Notes under the pieces: generated by a model
The model's database searches: none
The model's input: the letters and a program-made list of their open reading frames with translations, nothing else
Told to the model about the DNA's origin: nothing
Program-made: the position numbers and the translations under genes
Source of the DNA: Galaxea fascicularis
Taxonomy: Eukaryota > Cnidaria > Anthozoa > Scleractinia > Euphylliidae
NCBI GenBank assembly: GCA_948470475.1
Contig: OX419338.1
Span: 2,189,944 to 2,253,943 of the forward strand
Length of the DNA: 64,000 nt
Direction of reading: 5' to 3'
Shown: positions 11,072-21,900 of the stretch, one piece after another
Layout: each line of letters begins with the position of its first letter
How positions within the stretch are numbered: position 1 is the first letter of the stretch

Positions 11072-12451
11072 GTGTAGTTCCAGAAAATATCCATACCCCC
11101 CCCCCCCACCACGGAAGGGATTTTTCCTATAACCCCCCATCCCCTCTGGATTTTCCAAAATCGGCTCACAAAAAGGACCCCCCCTCCCCTCTGGAAATTC
11201 CATTTTTGTCGCACACCTCCTGGAAATTTTATCATTCCTTGTGGAAACCAAAATATAAGCTATTTTATAGCGCAAAATACCCAACTTTGATCTTTTGTAG
11301 CCGTGAAATGTAATTCAGTCTTTTTTCGCGACAGATTGGCGTCGCGTCAACTGGTGGTGAAAATTTGATACGTCGCCGATTTTTTCGAAATTTGCATAAT
11401 TTCACTTTGCGGCATTTAGTTCTGACGGCGTTAGCCCGTGGTAAACCGCCTTGTACTGCACCTTCTCTGAAAACCTGCTTGAACCTTTAAAATCCTTATA
11501 AAACATTTTTCTTTTAATTCAAAGTTTTGTCGAAAATGACGTTGCAAGCACCATGCCTGCGTTTGAAAACAAATTATTCAGCCTCACACACTACATGGAA
11601 TGTAAACAAACTTGGGTGAAAGGATTATGTTACTCGCTCCCATTCAGGATTTCCCTAAATTACATAACCTTCACTTGGGCTTTAATGTAAATGTTATGAT
11701 TTCGCGTGATTCAAAACGGATGTCGAACGATTTTTTCCCCTTTGTCTTCGGCTTTAATATGCGGAAATATTGAAGCAACAAGTCGTTTATTGATCTTATT
11801 TCTGCTGATTTGTATCACAAACGGCTCGCTTAAAAACATATTTGCCTTATGAACTATAACTATTACTGTACTGTTTTCCTCGTTCAAGAATCATTGCTAA
11901 CGAGGTAAGGGTCTGTTATCGACCGATTCCAAATTTCTGCTAATTCAATGTTGATGCACTCTTTCAGTCATTAACGCTATTTTTCACGCTTGCGACGACA
12001 ACTTAAAAATGCGACAAAATTCTCCAGCGGAAACGATACAGATAGGAGTGACAAAAGTACCTGGTCAAGTGCGACAGACATATTTTCAATCAGCACAAAT
12101 AATTATCTACTTTCCACAACATACGCTTCGAATCCAGCCGCTACTCGGGAAAATGATTGGATTCTAGCGGCGACAGAATATATCGAGCCTAACCAGCATA
12201 ACAATATTCATTTTGTGCTTTAAATTAGCAAGATGTATTTTTTTCCGTTCGCGACTTCAGAAGCAAAAATTTTCAAACAACGAAACTTGTGTGAAAATTG
12301 AGACCGGTCTGGAAAAAGACAAAATTCATCGAGGCAACCCCCCTCCCCCCCTCCGGAAATTCCTGGGCCTTTGAACCCCCCCCACCCTCCGGAATTTCCA
12401 ATCCCTTCCGTGGGGGGGGGGGGGGGGAATGGATATTTTCTGGAACTACAC
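11072..12451. mobile_element. 1,380-bp C-tract TIR element inserted in exonuclease gene
   Basis: The left end GTGTAGTTCCAGAAAATATC, followed by CCAT and a long C run, recurs inverted at the right end (G run, ATGGATATTTTC, TGGAACTACAC). The flanks carry AAT at 11069-11071 and 12452-12454, a plausible 3-bp target duplication. Removing the element plus one AAT rejoins the two halves of the minus-strand exonuclease gene in frame, which independently supports the boundaries. Subterminal regions repeat C-run plus CTCTGGAAATTCC-like units. The middle (about 11260-12330) has no convincing ORF, so the element is probably non-autonomous. Superfamily is uncertain; a 3-bp duplication fits PIF/Harbinger loosely. 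Confidence 0.82.
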
Positions 12452-12730
12452 AATGTTTTCCAAAAGATGTTCAATGTTAGTGTGAGTTCTTGGTGTAGGC
12501 TGATTGACGCTTGTATCCAGATTCAAAGCAACTGCAGTTTCATAAGTTTTCCCCTCCTTAGCTTCTTTTTGACTAGTTTGACTGGATTTCTGACCCCGTA
12601 GTTGATTTCGCCTGTACTTGAAATTTTTCGTGGCCTTTCGCTTTCTGTCATTTAACACTTTTTTGTCCATCAGATCTTCATGTGATGTACAAAAATAGCC
12701 AGGTTCAATATTCAGTACCTCTAGTGCTGT
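12452..12730 (-). pseudogene. 5' half of the interrupted exonuclease gene
   Basis: This minus-strand open segment encodes a highly basic stretch (ALEVLNIEPGYF, then a run rich in Lys/Arg including NDRKRKATKNFKYRRNQ), followed by GKTYETAVALNLD and a polar tail that runs into the insertion at 12451. Its frame continues directly into the exonuclease part at 11071 once the insertion is removed. How the gene began is unclear: the minus-strand sequence upstream (12737-13058) is a different reading frame and looks like an unrelated exon. Confidence 0.6.
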
Positions 12731-12736
12731 ACTTAC

Positions 12737-13058
12737 GTACAGCATAGGCCACCGATGGATTAAGTAAACTAAAGCCACATACAAAGCCGGCCAAGGAAAG
12801 ATAAATAAGTAAACGTGTGCTTGGTTGGGTCTTTGGAGTTTCGTAGTCCAGTCCAGGGTCTTTACGATCGATCGCAGCGAGTACTTGAAAACTATCAAAT
12901 TTTCTTCTCGGCACTACATATGCTGATCGACAAGCATTTTTTTCTTTAGCTAATAGTACAAATAATGACTTTTGGCGGCTAAAAAGTTCGTGAAAAAGCG
13001 ATTTACCCTGAAAACTAGACGTGAATAGAGTTCGGCAAAAAAAATTATGCGCCGCCAT
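12737..13058 (-). CDS. Possible first exon, mitochondrial-type N-terminus
   Basis: On the minus strand an ATG in ATGGCGGCG context opens a frame whose first 35 residues (MAAHNFFCRTLFTSSFQGKS...) are rich in Phe, Ser and Arg/Lys and lack acids, as in mitochondrial presequences. Near residue 85 there is a hydrophobic stretch LLIYLSLAGFVCGFSLL that could span a membrane. A strong donor (GTAAGT, 12736-12731) follows the residues PSVAYAVR. I do not recognise the protein. The remaining exons would lie at lower coordinates but are not identified; the next minus-strand coding sequence is the transposon gene. A chance ORF is a real alternative. Confidence 0.4.
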
Positions 13059-14760
13059 ATTTGTTTACCTTCTCCATGGCTTTTAAGAGTCCCGAGCGTG
13101 ATTCGCGCCGCTAGAACCCAGTCCTAAAACTATTGTGAGCCTCCTTAAAAACATTCCAAAAATCATCAAAAAATTCACAAACATTTACACTGAGCTAAGG
13201 TTTCCAATCCAATGGAGCCATGTTTCCATTAAATGAAATCTTGGCGAAATTTTGGAGGAAAATTGCTGAAAAATAGGAAAAACAAGACATTTACCTGTAG
13301 TGCCCCATGAACGAAAATCAAATTTACCTCGTGAAAATTGTAGCTCATGCACGTTATAGAGTCCCACAGCCCGTCCCTAATGATTTTGAAACTAACTGAC
13401 TTTTTCTTTACAATTGTTATCTCAAATATGAAGTTGTTGCCTAGAATAGTGTTTTATCTTAATTAATCGGTCCACCTCGGAACATACGGCTTTGGTGAAA
13501 AAAATTATTGTTGTCAGTATCACTGAAACATTGATGTCATCAAACAACACAAAGTTACTTGTTTTGAATTGGACACAAAGGAGTTAATTTGTACAAACAT
13601 TCGCGCCTGAAAGGAAATTTTTCTCCAGCAAACTAGCAAACAAATTTCTGACTGAAAATTGGTTTCCGTATAATTGTTAAGTGAGCTGCGACAAAGTCAT
13701 ATGCGACATTGAATCATGCGTTGAGGATTTTCAACACCTGTGAAAATTAAAATGTTTTGAGATGCTTCACTATGTTACAGGTCTTGTCGGATCAGTAAAA
13801 CGTGAAATACCTGAGATAACAAAGTATATAGCGAGAAACAAAAGAGTCGGACACAGCAATTAAAAAAAAATAGCGATGGTAACAATATAATGTTGGAAAC
13901 TGAACTTGCACAATGATTTTGTTTGGAGTTTGTTGGGAGCACGAGCAGGTAGCGAGTGTTGCGGAGGAATATGTTTGTTCCAGAAGTTTCTAACCATCTC
14001 AGAAATCCGATTAAATTATGACTGAGGATTGGGGAGAGAAATCTCTTTCATTATTACTGACTGCCGGAGTTAAAAAGGTCAGCGTGTTTGCATTTTTAGG
14101 AGTCTGCTTAAAAACTCGGGATGACGAGATTTTGCCATGCAGCTAAAGCTGCATACGACTTGAGTTTCAGCCCAACTGAAAACGTTTCGGAATCTGTGTG
14201 AGATTACGCAAATATACTGTAATATAGATAATAAGCTAAATTGGAAGAAAAGGAACTGACAAATAAAAAGCTTTGCAAAAGTGTTCTGGGTAGGTCCACT
14301 TCGTGTTTTTTACTTTAACCTCAACAAATGCGTTCCATAAAAAGGAAAACTGATACTATGATTAACTCTGTTCTATTTTGCAATTACGTTGACATACTTG
14401 GTTAAAATAAGCAAATAATTCTGTCAATTCAAAAAAGATACAAAATGAAATTTCTTATTAAAGTAAATAGTATAGTAAAGCTATAATCGACCACTTCGCA
14501 AATAAATTAGAACTGTCTTGATTTGCATCAATTCATTTCTTTTAGATCAATATTGCTTCATATTTAAACCTTGCGAGGACAGACAATCTTAATTAATTAG
14601 TGTTTGTAGGCTGAAAAGAGAGTATCATAAATTTTCTTTGAGTTGGACAGCTAATCTCCAATGCCAGAGTTTTCTCATCAAATTTCTTTTATGCCTGCTT
14701 TGGTTTTATTTCATTCTGTTTTTGGACTGGCAAAAAAAAACACTGTCGACTGGCAAAAAA

Positions 14761-14828
14761 CCCTACTGTGGTAAAAATGCTCAGTAAAGATAATCCTATT
14801 CTTTATTGAACATTTTTACCACAGTGGG
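14761..14828. repeat. Hairpin (inverted repeat)
   Basis: CTACTGTGGTAAAAATG near 14763 pairs with CATTTTTACCACAGTGGG ending at 14828, with TAAAGATAA/TTCTTTA extending the stem inwards. It resembles a very short palindromic element; no target duplication is evident. Confidence 0.7.
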
Positions 14829-14999
14829 TTTGTTAGCAGTTACTTGCGAAACACGATCCAACATTTCGCAATCTCAGACTAAATCAAAGACAAAACGACT
14901 TTTTAATCCTTTTAACTGAAATTAACGGAAACTCCCAACAAGCCTCCAAACCGCAGTTCATGTTAAACAACTGAACGTAGTTAATAAAGCCGCTCAGTT

Positions 15000-15125
15000 A
15001 GGACCAACTCGTACAGCATAAAAAACTACATCACAAGACAGTACTGGCTGAATAGCTAGTTTGCATGGCTACGCCTTGGAATTCAAACTCAAAAGTTAGA
15101 ACCAACTTGGACATGCAGCGGAAGA
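15000..15125 (+). repeat. Diverged copy of the TAF12-intron tandem repeat
   Basis: The motifs GTACAGCATAAAAAACTACA, AGTACTGGCTGAATAGCT and CTCAAAAGTTAGAACCAACT match the 106-bp unit found at 952-1405 in the same order. Confidence 0.7.
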
Positions 15126-15906
15126 AAAATCATAACAGTTAGAAAGTTTTGTTTTGTAGTTTTTATTTCACTTGCCAATCCAGTAACCCTTAAACCTTAA
15201 CATCAAAATTTAAAGAAGTAGAAGCGAGAAATTGTTAAAATATCAAGCAAATTCATCTTGTGTGATCCTGTCCTTAGTTCTCGTAACTACTTTGCTTTAA
15301 TAGGGTTGATATTACAAGGAGAAATTTGATGCTGATCATTCTCACGGTTTAAAGGGTTAAAATGTGATCAACAGACTCAACGTTTTATTGGAAGGAGCCA
15401 AATTCAAAGCCAGGCACAAAGGAGTTGATAACAGCACTTCTAGAAAAATGCAAATGAAAAAGATGAACTGACACTCTCTTACTTTGACTAATTCTGTCTA
15501 TAAACGAATTTAATTTCCGACCTTTGTAAACATTAGCTTATGCAAAGCTCGAGAAACAACACAGTAGGCAAGCAAAAGAGTTTCTCTGGTCAATGTTTAC
15601 TCACAGTTAACATATTTTTTATTTATTGTTCATTCATAGCCCTTGGCAATTAACGAACATATAATACGTCTTGGAATCAGCTACTTTTCACTTTGAGAAA
15701 GCTTGCAGCAACGACTCGACGAAACTTGAAACAAATTTCAGGTAATTTTAGATACCTGTTAAATCTTAAGGCATAGTCGACAGTCTAAATAGAAAATACT
15801 TTATTTGTAATTATTTTCGGTATCCCAAGCAACTAGTATCAAAAAGCGGATCATTTTAAACACGTTTTTAATGCATGATTTCATTGTTCACAGGCTGCCA
15901 AAAAAT

Positions 15907-18900
15907 ATGAAGGTTCTCTTGCTTTCTTTTGTTCTAATCTTGCAAACATGGGTTATACAAGGTAAGGCATCCAGCATACTTTTAAAATCACTGAGGAAAA
16001 AAAAAGGGCCTTTTCGAATGGTTTTACATACTGAAAGCCCTGCAGGCGGCTCCAGAAACAGTCTAGGGACTTTTGTGATCAGTCAGTCCAGCAGCCCTTT
16101 TTAACTCAGTGTACTTCCTAAACGATTTCGAGGGAAACATAGCTTCCTTAAATAGTATTACTATTGGTAAAAGTGTTAGGTATTTAAATTTGACTTTGGA
16201 CACATGTTTTTTTCATGGACGGTCTGAAATTATTGCGAAGACATTTAATTAATTTTTGTTGGGTTGAGCTTAACGTAGACTGATTATTGGAGGTGGATCG
16301 TAGGCCTTAAGAGCTGTCCATGCTATGAATCAAAAGAAAGTATTGCAAGGCTTATTTATGTGGCAAATCAAACTGGCTAAACAATAAATACGCCAGTTAA
16401 TCTTATCCTTACAGCAGCACCGTTCTCTCTTTGAAAATTGCAATTTTGTTACCTGGAGTACATGTCGCGAAAAAGGGCATAAAATACAAGCGATAAAATC
16501 ACTTCTTGGAACATACGGTCAAATCTTTGTTCATTCTGTGGCAATAATACAGACGTGACAGAACCGCTGTAAGGTTAGCAAAAATAAAATTAGATGCCTT
16601 TTTTGAGGAACTCATTTTGAGTAATTTTTTCATATTACACATTAGTTTTAAAAGTCATAAGGTACTCAGTTTAAATCAGCAAAAGAGATAGGAGACTTCC
16701 TTAAAATAAGGATTTTCCACTATCGTTTAGACTAATTTGAGGCCGGGGTTAATCAGCGAACGGTAACATCAAACAAAGGTAGTTGTTTTTGTTTAATCAA
16801 GTTGTCCAAACTGGCAATTGATTAACTATTTTTTTACACAGAAGGAAATGAAAGCTTACATTTCAGACTAAAACCTCTCAAGGACAATTTATACTTAATT
16901 AAACCAGTTATAATCTTTCACATACACGGCTGCTCAAACACTGGATTTCAAGTGACGGGGATGATCGAACAATTGTTTTTGGCTTTGAAACTTTTGACTA
17001 CGGACGTTTTTATGGTAAAAAAACTTGGCGAGTATTTTCTTGTGTGCCTTTATTTAAGTAGGGATTTTTTTGGCATTCAAATTCATGGTAGCGCGCCGTG
17101 GGTAGTGTCTCGGCTGCATGGTTCTGCGAATAAAGTACAATCCTCTCTAGAGAAATTTTAAGGCTCGGAAATTTGACATGCGATTTTTGTGGGGTTAATT
17201 TTTGGTTCAGGGATTTTTTGTGTTTTGATTTTTGCTCGCATTCGATCATCCCTGTCACTTCAAAATCGGAGAGTACCCTCCCTGGGAAATAATCTCCAAA
17301 GGTAAAATGCCTTGATCATCAAATAAGTTCTCGCAAGTGGTGTCAAAAGAACCACACAACGAACAACGGGGAGAACACGACTGCTGATATTGTAGCTTAA
17401 TTTCTCATAAAAATAGACATGGGGTGGCTACAATGAGGTTTTCAACAATCGTTATTTCGGCCAGTTTTAAGAATTTTCGGTTATTATATTTCTACAGCGG
17501 TCAAACGTGTTACGCATGTCCAGTTCTGATCATTCTTTTGTAAGAATTTTCTGCCTAGTTTTTTGGCTCTAATATCATGGACCATTTTCTCTAATACATC
17601 CACACATATAAAAAGGTTCCAGTGCAGCTTTAGAAAACAGAAAACAAGAAGTTGATCGTGTGAAAGAGTTCTTATCAACAAAGAGAAGTGCTATCTCAAA
17701 CGTCTTCCAAGTGTGGTCTGAATTTTTCTCTTGCAAAACAGGTTTACTTTCAATTTCCATTCCACTTAGTAAATAAGTAATAAATGAGGATTTTTTCAAA
17801 AGATATTTACTCGTCAGGTTGGATAAAAACTATATTCTTTATCTCTAGCTTATATTCAACATTCAATAATATTGTCAAAGAATGAGATGTAGGACTCGCG
17901 GCTTCGTAACTTTCAATCATGAATTAGCGTCCATCGAGTTTTGAACGACAGGACCCCATACGTTCTTAATGAACGTGAACCAACGCGGTAAATCATTCCA
18001 AAAGACCTGGATGACCAGGAAAAATTGCTTCAATTGCACTTATTATGATGTTATATATTTGAAAGTTTTTTTGTCAGCAAATATTTGTTTTAAGAACATT
18101 AAAGAGTCTACATATCCGCGGACAAATGTCATCTGACTATCCTTCAATGCCTTCAATAAAAACTTTATTGTCACCGAGGATAATTAAGTTGAGAACAGGA
18201 ATCAAACAACAAAAATAGATAATAAGAGACCGTACTAATGAACAGATCATGAAATTGAAGTTTGATTAACAATTTCTGCGGAGACACCAGACCTAACCAC
18301 CGTTTGTTACAATCTCAAACCTGCTAAGTTGGGTAACTTATCTCGGTTGCCCAGGGAAAAAATTGAAAACCGATACGAAAGTGACGCTATTAATTCGGCC
18401 AAATTTAACTTAAAGTGGCTATCGCCACTGGAGAACATCAGATTTTTGAAAGCACGGCCGGTGTCACTCGGCATGTCTTGAAGTAATCATGCAGTCATAA
18501 CTGAAACACCATATGAAAAAAAAAATTAATGTACTGCATTTTCAAACGTCTGTGTTCTGTTAACCAATCCAGGCCAAAATTTTGCGACGTGCGATCGATC
18601 GTGGACTAAGATCGGTTGTTTTAAGGACAACCAGAAGCCTTCCCGACCGCTTCCTGAAATGTTGCTGAATGACAAGGATAAGTCCAGCAAATTCCACCAA
18701 ACTGGCTACCGACTCAACTGGCACAAGTGGAGAGAGTCAACACACAGGTGCGATCAGTTTGATGAATGAATTTTAGATTGTTGTTGACAGACCCTATCAA
18801 TCCGTCTGTCTATCCGCCCATCCATGCATCTGTTCATCAATTCATATATCCATTCTTTCGTTCGTTTGTCCATCCATCCGTCCATCCATTCATCCATTCA

Positions 18901-21900
18901 TCCGTTCGTTCTTTCGTTCATTCAGCCAATCCATCTACCAACTAATCCATCCATCAATCAATCCATCAATCAATCAATCAATCAATCAACCACGCAATCT
19001 TACTTTGTTTCGTTCGTTCATCCCTTCATTCATTATTTTTTTAGTTCAATTTTCCATTTTTCATTCTAGTCTTGCCTGCCGCTGCGCTGAAAAAGCACTT
19101 CAGAAAGGATACAACGTATTTGGTTTACAGTTTTATGGCGAGTGTTGGAGCGGACCGTTCGCTGAGTTTAACTATTCGCGTGATGGACAGTCTGACAACT
19201 GTATCATGAACCTCGTGAATCCAACTGCCTGCGTCCAAAGTCAGGAACAAGAGTGTGTGGGACAAAGTCAAACCAACTACATTTACAAACTGACAGCAAG
19301 TAAGAGGAATTGAATACACGACTTAAATTGACAACAAGTTAGTACAGACGTTGTTATTTCCTTGGCTCAATCTGACTTGGCAGAAATCGCATGCCCGCGA
19401 GATCGGCGGCTCAATTGCATGGTCAGTGACCTGGCCTATGAATTTAAAACGAGGCTGGCGGTGACGCCCTCACTGCTTTTCTAATGTAAATTATGCTGTT
19501 CCAGTCTTTTGCTAAAACAGTGGAACCCTGTTAATACGGCCATTGTTGGGCCATGCGAATTTGGTCGTATAAATGGAGTTGTCATATTAATGGCTTTTCA
19601 AATAAGAAAATAAGTGGGAGTTTGCAGTTCAGGCCACAAACATGGGCGTGTTAACGATTTGGTCGTATGATGGAGTTCCAATGTAGTCTGCAGTTTACAT
19701 CAGAAAGACCGAGAGGATTGTATCACTTAAAACCTGCAGACTCAAGGGCCAGGTCACTGAACACACAACTGTAAAATGGGCTACACTGATTACTCTTAAA
19801 GAATGGTCAATTCATAAATGATTTAGTATTCAAAATTAGTTGTACGATAACCCGTTTTTTTCTATCAAGGATATTTAACCGAGAACCCCTACTCCGGCTG
19901 TCATGCGGGCAATAACTTCCATGGAAGCTCCTTAATATGTTTCCAACTAACGTTATTCGAAGAATGATAAAGTCATCAGTAACGTTCTTTACTCAAGCTT
20001 CTGTTTTGAAAACCGGGATCTTAACATTTTAAAGTTGATCCGGATTTTTTTTTTCCGCTCAAAAATTTGGACGGCTTATATCCAAACACTAAAAGTTGTC
20101 ATAACCGCTTGCTGTTCCAGGTGTAAGAGGATCAAGTTAAAATAAAACGTCATAATATCATGAATTAGAGAATCACGGCCCGTTTGGCAGCAACTACATG
20201 AAGAATTCGGAGAGCCAATGTGCGAAATTTTCCAGGTGAAAGCATTGATTAGAAAAAAAATGCTCAAGATTTTTGACGATTAACAGATGCCTTGTGAGTG
20301 TTCAGTTGTTTATAAGGAATCTACCAACAGGTATGATGCAAGAAATTGCACCACTGCAGTTGAGCTTCGTATTTTCGAATGCATGAATCACACATGGAAG
20401 CACTGGATATTGAACTGATAATAGAAAAGCGCTTCCTTTTAAACAAATGATCCTTATTTGTTTTAAAATTCTTGTCCAACATAGAAAATTCGTTCAGTTG
20501 TCCGTCCTGCATATACTCTCTTCTACCCAACCGTTATTTGGCTTGTCACGCATTACCCCCTCTCCAAAGGCTAAAATTTGGAAACGAATGTAGTTTCTAT
20601 GTGAACAGCAATTATTTCTGGGGAGCCGGGAACTGTGCGTGACGATCCAAATAACAGCTGCGAAGTAACCAGTAACCATGGCATATCTTTTGATCATGTG
20701 CTTTGACAACAAAAGTAACCATGGTAACAAAGCTTTTTTTCAGATTCCCTTCTATATCCATACAGTTTTCAAGAGCCAACCGACTGAATAATGCTACTTA
20801 GCTAAACCCTCCCTCACTCCTAGATCCAGGCCCTCAGAGTCCAGATGTTGACGGCGGCTACACGAAGTGGACCACGTGGACTGAATGTAGTAAGTCGTGC
20901 GGTGGAGGAAGCAAGTCACGTGAGAGAACCTGCACCAATCCCAGACCACAAGGAAATGGAAAGAAATGTTACCCAGACCTGGGAGAAGCGGAGGAGAATG
21001 CTAAATGCAACGAGCAGATATGCGATGGTTAGTTCATTTTTTCTATTCGAGTTCTATTTTACCCAGACTTGGCCTCATCAAAACGTTTGATCACATTTCA
21101 CAAGATATTGAATCTCTCAATTGGCTGCCTGTTAATGACAGACTTTACTTGAACGATGGGAAATTTGATCTGCGCTCACAAACTCACACTAGAAATACTA
21201 GACAACGCGGTCAACTGAACATTCTGAGGTACCGTACAACTGCTTGACAGCGGTCGTTCACTTACCTTGGTGCTAAAATCTGGAATAATGTAAGAGACGA
21301 TGTTAAATGTTCAGACTCTGTCAAAGTTTTTAGGAAAAGACTCGTTAACCTACTTTTTTTCTGATTCATCTACAATTTTGTAAATTGTAAATCCAATCTA
21401 TTGTAATTTTTCTTTTTCTTTCTTATTATATTTCATTAATTTGTTTTAAATGCATACTTACTACCTCAGATATTTGTATTTAGTTAGTTACTCCAGTATG
21501 ATAGATATGTAATTCCTGTAACTGAAAAACCCTTATAGGGAGTTGCAATAAAGTATGTATGTATGTACGTATGTATTTTATAAACTCTGTAGACTAGCAA
21601 ACGTGAACAATTTTATAAAGGGGGTAGTTTCTAAAGAAACTGTGGCGTTGCGTCGGTGGGGAAGTAGTACACAAAGATTTTGGTATTATCAACAGAGTTG
21701 ATAAATGTAAATTGACCACCGTACAGGGATTCTAAAAGCTGACGTTTCGAGCGCTAGCCCTTCGTCAGAGCGAATCCGAAGGGCTAGCGCTCGAAACGTC
21801 AGCTTTTAGAATCCCTGTACGGTGGTCAATTTACATTTATCAACTCTGTTGATAATACCAAAATCTTTGTGAACAATTTTAGACACGCTGAACACTATTC

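Larger units (their letters stand above)
13059..15906. other. Intergenic, AT-rich, no supported gene
   Basis: I find no exon with recognisable protein character. Contents worth noting are a hairpin at 14761-14828, a direct repeat of GACTGGCAAAAAA just before it, and a diverged copy of the 106-bp repeat at 15000-15125. The last part is the upstream region of the secreted TSP1/VWA gene. Confidence 0.55.

Noticed and set aside
18824..19069. Ser/His/Ile-rich ORF
   Set aside because: It is the translation of CATC/AATC simple repeats in an intron.
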